This document shows, piece by piece, positions 18,007 to 25,214 of a stretch of 25,214 nt of DNA. The stretch is from Bacillota bacterium (lineage in GTDB: Bacteria > Bacillota > Clostridia > Tissierellales > Peptoniphilaceae). The notes beneath the pieces are model-generated. The model was not told the origin of the DNA, searched no databases, and saw only the letters and a list, made by a program, of their open reading frames with translations. Made by a program: the position numbers and the translations under genes. The stretch's first letter is position 1; every line of letters begins with the position of its first letter. The stretch lies in the NCBI GenBank assembly GCA_023418835.1, contig JAEZYW010000223.1:1-25214 (forward strand), given 5' to 3'.

Positions 18007-19791
18007 ATGGTTGATAGGATGGGAAATTTGAGAAGAACTCATTATGCCGGAGAACTTAGGGAAGAAAATGTTGGCGAAGAAGTAGTTTTAATGGGTTGGG
18101 TCCAAGGAGAGAGAAGTTTTGGATCTATTGTTTTTGTAGATATTAGAGATGTAAGTGGCATTTCTCAGGTTGTATTTGACGAACAAAATGACGAAGAAAC
18201 TTTAAAAAAAGCAAGCCATTTGAGATCAGAAGATGTCATCGCAGTAAAAGGAATTATTAGACCGAGATCTTCAGTTAACGAAGACATACCCACTGGGAAA
18301 ATAGAAATAGAAGCTAAAGAATTAAAAATATTAGACAGATCTGAGGTGCCTCCAATCTACGTTAAAGACGGGGATAATGTCAGCGAGAATATGAGACTTC
18401 AATATAGAACTTTGGATTTGAGAAAACCTTCAATGCAACAAAACTTAATCACTAGAGCTAAGATTTATAAAGTATTTAGAGATTACCTTTCTGAAAATAG
18501 ATTTGTAGAAGTTGAAACTCCAATTTTAGGAAAACCAACTCCTGAAGGGGCTAGGGATTATTTAGTTCCAAGTAGGGTTAATCCTGGAAAGTTTTACGCA
18601 TTACCTCAATCTCCCCAGCTTTTTAAACAAATGCTAATGGTATCTGGATTAGACAGATATTTTCAAATAGCAAAATGTTTTAGAGATGAAGATTTAAGAG
18701 CAAATCGCCAACCGGAATTTACCCAAGTAGATATTGAAATGTCCTTTGTAGATGTGGAAGACGTCTTGAATATGAATGAGGGTTTAATAAAAAAATTATT
18801 TAAAGAAATACTAGATGTGGACATTAAACTTCCCCTAAAAAGAATTCCATATAACGAGGCTATGGAAAGATATGGGGTGGATAAACCGGATACAAGATTT
18901 GGATATGAGCTAGTGGATGTCAGCGAAATTTTAAAAGATTCTGGTTTCAAAGTTTTTAGCGGTGCAATCAAAAATGGCGGTTCCGTCAGATTGATAAATA
19001 TCGATGGAAAGGCAGAAGATTTTAGCAGAAAAGATATAGATAAGTTAGAAGATTTTGCTAAAACTTACGGTGCAAAAGGTTTGGCGTGGATGAAGATTTC
19101 AGAAGATGGAGTTAATTCTCCAATAGCAAAATTCTTAGAAGAATCTGAAATAGAAAAGATTGTAGAAAAAGCCGAGGGAAAAGTAGGGGATTTGCTACTC
19201 TTCGTTGCAGATAGCAATGATGTGGTCTTCGATGTTTTAGGAAATTTAAGAAATCACATAGCAGATAAATTTGACCTTAGAAAAAATGACGAATACGACA
19301 TCCTTTGGGTTACAGATTTTCCTCTTTTTGAATACAATGAAGAAGAAGACAGAATGGTTGCAAAACATCATCCATTTACTTCTCCTAGAGATGAGGATAT
19401 TGAGTTATTAGAAACTGAACCAGAAAAAGTAAGAGCAAAGGCTTATGATATCGTCATGAATGGAGATGAAATGGGTGGAGGAAGCATTAGAATTTCCAAT
19501 AGCGAATTACAAAAGAGAATGTTCAATGCTTTGGGAATAGACGAAAAATCACAAGAGGAAAAATTTGGATTTTTATTGGATTCCTTTAAATACGGAGTTC
19601 CTCCACATGGTGGAATTGCATACGGTTTGGATAGATTAGTCATGTTATTTGTGGGTACAAATAATATCAGAAATGTTATAGCATTTCCAAAAACTCAATC
19701 GGCAACAGATTTATTAACAGGGGCACCGATTGAACTAGAAGAAGAACAATTAATTGAAACCCACATAAGAGTGGTTAGAGAGGAGGACTAA
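18007..19791 (+). CDS. aspS: Aspartyl-tRNA synthetase
   Basis: Charges tRNA-Asp; class II synthetase, 594 aa, the normal bacterial length. The start is ATG 18007, 5 bases after AAGGAGG (17995-18001); the longer in-frame GTG at 17968 lies in the T-box terminator. Domains: N-terminal anticodon-binding OB fold (VVLMGWVQGERSFGSIVFVDIRD), the class II core with motif 2 CFRDEDLRANRQPEFTQVDI from about 224, a central GAD insertion domain typical of bacteria, and motif 3 PPHGGIAYGLDRL at 532-544. The OB-fold loop reads FGS rather than the HGG reported in several non-discriminating enzymes. That weakly favours tRNA-Asp-only charging and is not decisive. Controlled by the T-box above. The next gene starts on the last base of its stop. 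Confidence 0.98.
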   Translation: MVDRMGNLRRTHYAGELREENVGEEVVLMGWVQGERSFGSIVFVDIRDVSGISQVVFDEQNDEETLKKASHLRSEDVIAVKGIIRPRSSVNEDIPTGKIEIEAKELKILDRSEVPPIYVKDGDNVSENMRLQYRTLDLRKPSMQQNLITRAKIYKVFRDYLSENRFVEVETPILGKPTPEGARDYLVPSRVNPGKFYALPQSPQLFKQMLMVSGLDRYFQIAKCFRDEDLRANRQPEFTQVDIEMSFVDVEDVLNMNEGLIKKLFKEILDVDIKLPLKRIPYNEAMERYGVDKPDTRFGYELVDVSEILKDSGFKVFSGAIKNGGSVRLINIDGKAEDFSRKDIDKLEDFAKTYGAKGLAWMKISEDGVNSPIAKFLEESEIEKIVEKAEGKVGDLLLFVADSNDVVFDVLGNLRNHIADKFDLRKNDEYDILWVTDFPLFEYNEEEDRMVAKHHPFTSPRDEDIELLETEPEKVRAKAYDIVMNGDEMGGGSIRISNSELQKRMFNALGIDEKSQEEKFGFLLDSFKYGVPPHGGIAYGLDRLVMLFVGTNNIRNVIAFPKTQSATDLLTGAPIELEEEQLIETHIRVVREED

Positions 19792-20213
19792 TGGAACAAG
19801 TTGGAAGAGTTATATCCGTAAAAGACGGTATGGCCAGCTTAGAAGTTAGAAAGGTCTCATCATGTGGAACAAATTGTGCATCCTGTTCTGCAGGTTGCAA
19901 TCAAGAACCCATGAAAATTGAAGTGATCAATTCCTTGGGAGTTCAACCGGGGGAATATGTGGAAATAAAAGCAGACAGTGGTAGAGTATTAAAATATATG
20001 TTACTACTCTATGGATTGCCGTTACTCTTTATGATACTAGGTTTTGGATTTTCCCATTCCTACTTCCAGAGTATGCAAATGGAAAACTATGAGATCATGT
20101 CTCTACTAGTTGGAATTGTATTTCTTGCAGTTGGTGCATTTATCGTTAGAATGATCGATAAAAAATCCAACGTTAAGTCCTACAATATCAATCAAATGGT
20201 AAGAAAATTATAA
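19791..20213 (+). CDS. RseC/MucC-like membrane protein (SoxR-reducing system family)
   Basis: A small integral membrane protein, 140 aa. The N-terminal soluble part carries a Cys cluster, CGTNCASCSAGC (Cys25, 29, 32 and 36), suited to an iron-sulfur cluster or redox pair. Two transmembrane segments follow (about 66-87 and 101-122), with a basic C-terminus. This is the RseC/MucC layout, a family tied to electron-transfer (Rnf/Rsx) systems and, in proteobacteria, to SoxR reduction and sigma-E control. No such partner genes are seen here. In clostridia stand-alone copies are common and the role is not established. The start ATG overlaps the aspS stop (TAATG) after AGAGGAGG, so it is in the aspS operon and under the T-box. 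A terminator follows. Confidence 0.85.
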   Translation: MEQVGRVISVKDGMASLEVRKVSSCGTNCASCSAGCNQEPMKIEVINSLGVQPGEYVEIKADSGRVLKYMLLLYGLPLLFMILGFGFSHSYFQSMQMENYEIMSLLVGIVFLAVGAFIVRMIDKKSNVKSYNINQMVRKL

Positions 20214-20224
20214 TAAGATTTATT

Positions 20225-20261
20225 AGTCTACGAAAAATTTAAAATTTCGTAGACTTTTTTT
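20225..20261 (+). terminator. Rho-independent terminator of the aspS operon
   Basis: An 11-bp perfect stem AGTCTACGAAA (20225-20235) with TTTCGTAGACT (20245-20255), a 9-base AT-rich loop, then a run of T to 20261. Confidence 0.95.
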
Positions 20262-20281
20262 ATTGTCTAAATTTAAATCAA

Positions 20282-20295
20282 AAGAAATATTTCTT
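20282..20295. promoter_or_regulatory. 14-bp perfect palindrome upstream of the symporter promoter
   Basis: AAGAAATATTTCTT, a perfect palindrome between the preceding terminator and the -10 of the symporter gene, about 32 bases upstream of that -10. It is a candidate operator for an unknown dimeric regulator. AT-rich sequence can produce palindromes by chance, so confidence is low. Confidence 0.35.
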
Positions 20296-20326
20296 GTAAT
20301 AGTGTAATCTTTAATATATATTTAAT

Positions 20327-20332
20327 TATAAT
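20327..20332 (+). promoter_or_regulatory. -10 element for the symporter gene
   Basis: A perfect TATAAT, 39 bases before ATG 20372. No good -35 is present at 16-18 bases (best TGTAAT at 20303-20308), so the promoter may need an activator or be weak. Confidence 0.5.
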
Positions 20333-20371
20333 GTAAGACAAATCTAGGGAGAAAATAGTAAAGGAGTTAGT

Positions 20372-21775
20372 ATGATAGACAATATAACTAAATTAGTAAT
20401 TAAAATTAATAGCTATTTGTGGGGACCTCCAATGATGGTTTTATTGGTGGGATTTGGATTAATATCTACAATTTATTTGAAATTTCCACAATTTACTAGG
20501 CTAGGATACGGATTTAAAGCAACTTTTGGTAAGTTATTTTCAAAAGAAGCTTCAGAAGAAGGAACCATGTCTTCATTTCAAGCTTTGGCAACTGCAATAG
20601 CTGCACAAGTTGGAACTGGAAATATCGGAGGAGTTGCCGGTGCCATTGTTTCGGGAGGACCTGGTGCAGTATTTTGGATGTGGATAACGGCAATATTGGG
20701 AATGTCTACTATATCCGTGGAAGCCATATTGGCTCAAAAATACAGAGAAAAAAGAGATGGACAATTAGTAGGGGGACCGGCTTTTTATTTAAGTAAAGGT
20801 CTTAAGGAAAAGGGATTTGAAAAATTTGGAAAAATATTAGCAGCTACCTTTGCAGTACTTATTATTATAGCCTTAGGATTTGTAGGAAATATGGTTCAAT
20901 CCAATTCAATTTCCTCGGCTATGGCATCGGCTTTTGGAATTCCGTCATTACTTATCGGCATTTTTATTGCATTATTTGCGGCGTTTATTTTTATTGGCGG
21001 AATGAAGAGAATTGCAAATTTTGCTGAGATTGTCGTTCCCATAATGGCGCTAATTTATATTTTAGGATCCATTGTCGTTTTAGTTAGATTTAAAGAAATG
21101 ATAATACCAGTTTTCACGGCAATATTTTCTGCCGCATTTACTGGAAAAGCAATGCTAGGTGGGGCAATAGGAGTTTCCATTAAAACGGCTATTAGATATG
21201 GAGTTGCTAGGGGATTATTTTCCAACGAAGCTGGAATGGGTTCAACTCCAAACTCCCATGCAGTTGCAAAAGTTTTACATCCTGCAATTCAAGGAACTGT
21301 AGCCAGTGTTGGAGTATTTATAGATACGGTTGTGGTTTGTACGGCTACATCATTGGTTATTTTGGTAACTGGGGCAAATAATAGTGGGAAAGAAGGGGTT
21401 ATGATAACCATGGAAGGATTTAGAGTCGCCTTTGGAGACACGGGAGCTAAATTCTTGGCGGTGGCTTTAGTATTTTTTGCCTTCACCACAATCATAGGTT
21501 GGTGTTACTTCGGGGAAACTAATATAAAGTATTTATTTAAATCAAAAGTTTTACTTAGGGCATATCAAATTATAGTTCTTGGATTTATCATAGCTGGTTC
21601 AATACAAAAAGTTGATTTTGTTTGGGAATTGACAGATATGTTCAATGGATTAATGGTTATTCCAAATATTATTGGATTATTTTTCTTACTCAACGAAAGT
21701 AAAAAGATCTTCGACGATTATGATAATCAAAGGAAATTGGGTAAAAAGTTATCCTACAATTACAAATACGAATAA
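20372..21775 (+). CDS. Amino acid:cation symporter, AGCS family (alanine/glycine type)
   Basis: Takes up alanine, glycine or a related small amino acid with sodium or protons. 467 aa, about 11 transmembrane segments. Family signatures are visible: GTGNIGGVAGAIVSGGPGA followed by FWMWITAILGM near residues 85-115, and ARGLFSNEAGMGSTPNSHA in the middle, both parts of the AGCS substrate and cation site. The exact substrate cannot be read from the sequence. The start ATG lies 5 bases after AAAGGAG (20360-20366). It is a single-gene unit between terminators, with its own promoter region carrying a palindrome. Its neighbour on the opposite strand is a Thr/Ser exporter, so amino acid import and export genes face each other. 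Confidence 0.95.
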   Translation: MIDNITKLVIKINSYLWGPPMMVLLVGFGLISTIYLKFPQFTRLGYGFKATFGKLFSKEASEEGTMSSFQALATAIAAQVGTGNIGGVAGAIVSGGPGAVFWMWITAILGMSTISVEAILAQKYREKRDGQLVGGPAFYLSKGLKEKGFEKFGKILAATFAVLIIIALGFVGNMVQSNSISSAMASAFGIPSLLIGIFIALFAAFIFIGGMKRIANFAEIVVPIMALIYILGSIVVLVRFKEMIIPVFTAIFSAAFTGKAMLGGAIGVSIKTAIRYGVARGLFSNEAGMGSTPNSHAVAKVLHPAIQGTVASVGVFIDTVVVCTATSLVILVTGANNSGKEGVMITMEGFRVAFGDTGAKFLAVALVFFAFTTIIGWCYFGETNIKYLFKSKVLLRAYQIIVLGFIIAGSIQKVDFVWELTDMFNGLMVIPNIIGLFFLLNESKKIFDDYDNQRKLGKKLSYNYKYE

Positions 21776-21779
21776 AAAT

Positions 21780-21817
21780 AATGCTAGATTCAATTCAATG
21801 GATCTAGCATTTTTTTT
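21780..21817. terminator. Bidirectional terminator between symporter and exporter genes
   Basis: A 10-bp stem AATGCTAGAT (21780-21789) with ATCTAGCATT (21802-21811), a 12-base loop, then T to 21817 on the + strand. Read from the minus strand, the hairpin is followed by ATTATTTTTATT, so it can also end the exporter operon. It lies 9 bases beyond that operon's last stop codon. Confidence 0.9.
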
Positions 21818-21825
21818 GACTTATT

Positions 21826-22290
21826 TTATTTTTTCAGAATTTTTTCAACGGGTTTTGTAAAACCAAAAATTCTATTTAATAAATTTATAGTAGAAGTGGA
21901 AATAAATATTCCTGTTGCAAGGGAAATGGCAATCAAAGTAGTTTCTAAAGCTTTAGCACTAAATAATTCCATTTCTGACATTATTAGATAATACATTGTG
22001 TAATACATTCCTCCTCCTGGCACAAGGGGGATAAGTGAGGGTATATATATAATTAGTGTAGGTAGTTTTAATATGGTTCCAAAGATGGCAGACAATGTAC
22101 CTATGAGTAGAGCCGTTATCATCGCTGCCATTAAAACTCCATCAAACATAAATAGTAAATATCTATATACTATCCATCCAACTCCTCCTACAATTCCGTT
22201 GTAAAATAGAGCTCTTCTTGGAGTGTGGAATATTAATGCAAAAGCTACTGAAGCTGCAAAACCGTATAAAAATTGTATTATTGTTTCCAT
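21826..22290 (-). CDS. Threonine/serine exporter, small membrane subunit (ThrE_2/DUF3815)
   Basis: The C-terminal half of a split ThrE exporter, 154 aa, nearly all membrane (four to five segments). Family features are PRRALFYNGIVGGVGW and LIPLVPGGGMYYTMYYL. The start is ATG at 22290 (METIIQFLYGF), one base after the upstream gene's stop. It is preceded by GGAGG lying within the last codons of that gene. The longer in-frame ATG at 22326 lies inside the upstream gene and lacks a binding site. ThrE in actinobacteria is one polypeptide; Firmicutes often have these two halves as adjacent genes, which probably form one transporter. Substrates known for the family are threonine and serine; inferred here. 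Confidence 0.93.
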   Translation of the reverse strand: METIIQFLYGFAASVAFALIFHTPRRALFYNGIVGGVGWIVYRYLLFMFDGVLMAAMITALLIGTLSAIFGTILKLPTLIIYIPSLIPLVPGGGMYYTMYYLIMSEMELFSAKALETTLIAISLATGIFISTSTINLLNRIFGFTKPVEKILKK

Positions 22291-22291
22291 A

Positions 22292-23071
22292 CTAACCTCC
22301 AAAATAGATTGCCAAGACGATTCCAACGCCCATCGCTATGGCGATTGCAGTAAAAATTGCCTTAGTCACACCCATAATTCCACTTACAGAATCTCCAGCC
22401 AAAATATCCCTTATAGCATTTGTAATTAAAACACCAGGAACATAGGGCATAAGAGTTCCTATGATTATCATATCTATACTACTTCCAAATCCTATTGTAA
22501 TAAAAATCGCCGCCAATGCTGAAGAGAAAAAACCTGATAGCAAATCGATAATAAAAGTGGGAATAAAAACTTTCCTTGGCATATTTAATATCCAAAATAC
22601 TAACGTCCCAATAATTAGAGAGGCAAAAAAATCTAGACCAGTTCCACCAAACATAACACTAAAACAAGCACTTGTGACTCCAGCACCTAAAGATCGTATG
22701 TATAAGGGAATTAGCTTTACTTTATCTATCTCGTCTAATTCCAATTGGGCTTGTTCAAGTGTCATATCAGAACTGCAAAATTTTCTGGAAAAGTTGTTCA
22801 CTAGTTCAATTTTATTTAGTTTTACAAAGGGATATTTTTCCCTAATCACTTCAGAATAAGGTTTTCCTTGGAAATTTAATCCAATGAAAATAGAAGTAGT
22901 CATAGCAAATACATTTACGGATTCCAATCCCTTACAAGAATTGCAAATCCTTTCGATAGTATCTTCTACTCTAAAAACTTCGGCTCCGCTTTCTATAAGT
23001 ATCCTTCCAGTCCTCGAAGCAATTTCTAACAATTGTAAAAGATCCTTTTCGTCATTTATTACTCTTTCCAT
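22292..23071 (-). CDS. Threonine/serine exporter, large subunit (ThrE_1/DUF1212)
   Basis: The N-terminal half of the split ThrE exporter, 259 aa. About 115 cytoplasmic residues with the typical SGAEVFRVEDTIERIC and a MTTSIFI segment precede five or so membrane segments (from IPLYIRSLGAGVTSACFSV onward, including MFGGTGLDF and GTLMPYVPGV). The start ATG 23071 has GAGGT about 5 bases upstream and a near-consensus promoter just beyond. It is followed directly by the small subunit gene, and the two end at a bidirectional terminator. The acidic linker EQAQLELDEIDK sits just before the first membrane helix, as is usual in the family. Export of Thr or Ser is inferred from the family only. Confidence 0.94.
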   Translation of the reverse strand: MERVINDEKDLLQLLEIASRTGRILIESGAEVFRVEDTIERICNSCKGLESVNVFAMTTSIFIGLNFQGKPYSEVIREKYPFVKLNKIELVNNFSRKFCSSDMTLEQAQLELDEIDKVKLIPLYIRSLGAGVTSACFSVMFGGTGLDFFASLIIGTLVFWILNMPRKVFIPTFIIDLLSGFFSSALAAIFITIGFGSSIDMIIIGTLMPYVPGVLITNAIRDILAGDSVSGIMGVTKAIFTAIAIAMGVGIVLAIYFGG

Positions 23072-23092
23072 AAATTACCTCAACTATTGTCA

Positions 23093-23121
23093 ATAATATC
23101 ATTGTTTTAAAAGTTTATCAA
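23093..23121 (-). promoter_or_regulatory. Promoter of the split ThrE operon
   Basis: On the minus strand TTGATA (23121-23116), 17 bases, then TATTAT (23098-23093). Transcription would begin near 23086, leaving a short leader with GAGGT ahead of ATG 23071. Confidence 0.75.
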
Positions 23122-23194
23122 TTTGAAATTACTTATCTAATTAAATGAGATAAAGAAATTCTTCTATTGAAAAGGTGATTAGTAATGTAGTTTC

Positions 23195-23203
23195 TGTTAT
23201 AAT
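23195..23203 (+). promoter_or_regulatory. Extended -10 promoter placed for a leaderless DUF512 mRNA
   Basis: TGTTATAAT, a perfect extended -10 (TG, one base, TATAAT at 23198-23203). ATG 23211 begins exactly 7 bases after the hexamer, where transcription normally starts. No good -35 lies 16-18 bases upstream, as is common with extended -10 promoters. Confidence 0.6.
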
Positions 23204-23210
23204 TGTAAAT

Positions 23211-24539
23211 ATGGAAATCAAGTTAACTGACGAAAAAAATATTATAGAAAATGTCGTGTCAGGTTCAATTGCAGAAGAAATTGAATTAGAAATTGGCGAT
23301 GAAATTTTAAGTATAAATGGAGAAATTCCAAAAGATATTATCGACTATAAATATTTAATATCAGATGAATTAGTAAATTTAGATATAAGAAAAAAGTCGG
23401 GAGAAGTTATAACCTTTGAAATAGAAAAGGATTATGATGAAGACATTGGAATAGAATTTACAAATCCTTTAATTGATGAGGCAAAATGTTGCAGCAACAA
23501 TTGTATTTTTTGTTTTATCAATCAATTGCCTCCCAACATGAGAAAAACCTTATACTTTAAAGACGACGACAGCAGATTGAGTTTTCTACAAGGAAATTTT
23601 ATAACTTTGACTAATATGTCAGAAGAAGAAATAAGAAGAATTATTCAATATAGAATTTCCCCAATAAACGTGTCTGTTCACACTACAAATCCAGAACTTA
23701 GAAAACAAATGTTAAGAAATCAAAAAGCGGGAAAAGTTTTTGAGATTTTAAAAAGATTTGACGAAGCAAATTTGGAAATTAATTGTCAGATTGTAGTAGT
23801 TCCTGGAATAAATGATGGGGAAGAATTGAAACGAACCATAAGGGATTTATATACTTTAAAAAACAGTATTAATTCAGTTGCAATTGTCCCAGTGGGAATA
23901 ACTAAGTTTAGGGAAAATTTGCCTGAATTAACTCCATATGACAAAGAAAAAAGTTTGGAGATAATAAAAGAAATAAGTGAGATTCAAAGTCGATTTTTAG
24001 AAGAGAGGGGAACTAGGTTTGTCTTTCTAGCAGATGAATTTTACATTCTTGCTGGATTAGAACTTCCTAAAGACGAAGAGTACGAAGGATATCCCCAAAT
24101 TGAAAATGGAGTTGGCTTAATAAGAAACTTCGAAGAAGAATTTAACAGCGCTTTTGAAAAATCTGAACTTTCCAATAAAAGGGGAACTGTCACTTTGGTA
24201 ACTGGAACTTTAGCAGGAGATTTTTTAAATAAAATCAAAGACAAAGTCAAAAAGAAGTTGCCCAAAATGGAGATTAAAGTTTTTCCTGTAAAAAATGATT
24301 TTTTTGGGCATACAATTACTGTAGCTGGACTGGTAACTGGTGGAGATATTATAAAACAATTAAAGGATGATGATTCTGAGAATATTGTAATTCCAGATTC
24401 TATGTTGAGAAAAGATACAGATTATTTTTTAGACGATATCACTATAAGTGAAATTGAGAAGAGTTTAAATAAAAAAGTTTTAGTAACTAAGGTAGAGGGT
24501 GAAGATTTTATTAACGTTCTTTACCAGGAGGTAAAATGA
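23211..24539 (+). CDS. DUF512 protein: PDZ-like domain plus radical SAM
   Basis: A conserved protein of unknown function, 442 aa. The N-terminal PDZ-like domain ([28 protein letters not shown], split here as [13 protein letters not shown] and [10 protein letters not shown]) precedes a radical SAM cluster motif CSNNCIFC (Cys94, 98 and 101, CX3CX2C), the family block [15 protein letters not shown], and the C-terminal DUF512 region with [10 protein letters not shown] and [15 protein letters not shown]. The family is found in clostridia and cyanobacteria next to der, as here; its reaction is unknown. The start is taken as ATG 23211. The in-frame GTG 23175 gives 12 extra residues but has no spaced binding site and lies upstream of the extended -10. 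Neither start has a Shine-Dalgarno, so a leaderless mRNA is likely. It overlaps der by 4 bases. Confidence 0.9.
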   Translation: MEIKLTDEKNIIENVVSGSIAEEIELEIGDEILSINGEIPKDIIDYKYLISDELVNLDIRKKSGEVITFEIEKDYDEDIGIEFTNPLIDEAKCCSNNCIFCFINQLPPNMRKTLYFKDDDSRLSFLQGNFITLTNMSEEEIRRIIQYRISPINVSVHTTNPELRKQMLRNQKAGKVFEILKRFDEANLEINCQIVVVPGINDGEELKRTIRDLYTLKNSINSVAIVPVGITKFRENLPELTPYDKEKSLEIIKEISEIQSRFLEERGTRFVFLADEFYILAGLELPKDEEYEGYPQIENGVGLIRNFEEEFNSAFEKSELSNKRGTVTLVTGTLAGDFLNKIKDKVKKKLPKMEIKVFPVKNDFFGHTITVAGLVTGGDIIKQLKDDDSENIVIPDSMLRKDTDYFLDDITISEIEKSLNKKVLVTKVEGEDFINVLYQEVK

Positions 24540-25214
24540 GTAAAACAGTATGTATAGTTGGTAGACCTAACGTTGGAAAATCAACTTTATTTAATAAAAT
24601 AGTAGGAAAGAGAATAGCCATAACAGAAGACACTCCAGGTGTGACAAGGGATAGAATTTATTCTGATGCCGAGTGGTTAGGCAGAAGTTTTACAATGATT
24701 GACACTGGTGGGGTAGATCCCAGAGAAGACGACGAGTTTATGAAGGGAATCAAAGCCCAAGTTGACATTGCAATTGACCATGCCGATGTAATTATCTTCG
24801 TAATCGATGGAGTAAGCGGAATAACATCTACTGACCATGAAATTGCTAAAATGCTATTTAGAGCAAAAAAAGATGTCATTTTAGCTGTCAATAAAGCTGA
24901 TACCAAAGGCGTCATGGATACTAGATTTGATTACTATGAGTTGGGTTTTGGGGAGCCTTTTATGGTTTCAGCTGAAAACAATATAGGTCTAGGAGATTTA
25001 TTAGATAGAGTAATCGAGGACTTAGACCAAATAGAAGATATTGATGTGGAAGATGAAAGAATTAAAGTTGCTTTCATTGGAAAACCAAATGTAGGAAAGT
25101 CTTCTCTAATAAACAAATTAATTGGCGAGGATAGATCTATCGTTACCAATATTCCTGGAACGACTAGGGACTCCATAGACTCTAAATTAGATGTTGGAGA
25201 TTCCAAGTACTTGT
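24536..25214 (+). CDS. der: Ribosome biogenesis GTPase Der (3' end outside window)
   Basis: A double-GTPase-domain protein (also called EngA) that binds the 50S subunit and is essential for its maturation. 226 codons are present before the window ends; the full protein is about 440 aa. The first G domain is complete: GRPNVGKS (9-16), PGVTRD (34-39), DTGG (56-59), NKAD (119-122) and SAENN (145-149). The acidic linker ([10 protein letters not shown]) leads to the second domain, of which GKPNVGKS (182-189) and PGTTRD (207-212) are visible. The tandem G domains are unique to Der. The missing part would hold the rest of G domain 2 and the KH-like domain. The start ATG overlaps the DUF512 stop (ATGA), with AGGAGG at 24526-24531 within that gene, so translation is coupled. 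The plsY-gpsA genes that follow in many clostridia lie beyond the window. Confidence 0.98.
   Translation, partial: MSKTVCIVGRPNVGKSTLFNKIVGKRIAITEDTPGVTRDRIYSDAEWLGRSFTMIDTGGVDPREDDEFMKGIKAQVDIAIDHADVIIFVIDGVSGITSTDHEIAKMLFRAKKDVILAVNKADTKGVMDTRFDYYELGFGEPFMVSAENNIGLGDLLDRVIEDLDQIEDIDVEDERIKVAFIGKPNVGKSSLINKLIGEDRSIVTNIPGTTRDSIDSKLDVGDSKYL

Noticed and set aside
22291-22326. Longer N-terminus for the small ThrE subunit
   Set aside because: The extension lies entirely in the large-subunit gene; ATG 22290 has GGAGG upstream and gives the family-like N-terminus.
22461-22859. 132-codon + strand open frame opposite the ThrE large subunit
   Set aside because: It is antisense to a clear family member and has low-complexity, non-family protein sequence; it is a shadow frame.

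Overview
The window is a 25.2 kb piece of a low-GC, AT-biased Firmicutes chromosome. Gene content and order (rpoB-rpoC, recJ-rel-dtd-MBL-hemZ, T-box-aspS, DUF512-der) and the protein sequences point to the Clostridia/Tissierellia side, plausibly a Peptoniphilaceae-like anaerobe. The genus cannot be fixed from the sequence alone. There are no mobile elements, CRISPR arrays, tRNAs or rRNAs. Coding density is high and most + strand genes overlap or nearly touch.

Layout. (1) 2-6852: the end of the RNA polymerase operon, rpoB (5' end cut by the window) and rpoC, closed by a strong terminator. (2) 6907-14858: a six-gene transcription unit from an extended -10 promoter: recJ (DNA repair nuclease), rel (ppGpp synthetase/hydrolase), dtd (D-aminoacyl-tRNA deacylase), a glyoxalase-II-like metallo-hydrolase, hemZ (radical SAM) and an unusual Mur ligase that keeps the MurE ATP site but lacks the amino-acid-recognition motifs. 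(3) 14885-17784: a probable accessory module: a DUF2202-like (ferritin-like) small protein with a Gly/Asn/Arg-rich tail, a structured intergenic region with a 13-bp long-range stem and a 12-bp palindrome, then an OmpR-type response regulator and its membrane histidine kinase, whose external loop has a Met/His/Arg/Gly patch. (4) 17758-20261: promoter, Asp-specific T-box leader (GAC specifier), aspS and an RseC-like membrane protein, closed by a terminator. (5) 20282-21817: an amino acid:cation symporter (AGCS) with its own promoter region, and a terminator shared with the opposite strand. (6) 21826-23121, minus strand: a two-gene split ThrE-type Thr/Ser exporter. (7) 23195-25214: an apparently leaderless DUF512 radical SAM gene coupled to der (EngA), which is cut by the window end.

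Several start codons differ from the longest open frame: rpoC (TTG 3278), recJ (TTG 6963), aspS (ATG 18007), the small ThrE subunit (ATG 22290 on the minus strand) and DUF512 (ATG 23211). The most unusual items are the non-canonical Mur ligase, the DUF2202-like/two-component module with its structured intergenic region, and the leaderless DUF512 start. I found no clear new defence or mobile system. Every stretch without a gene is shorter than 300 bases and is described below.
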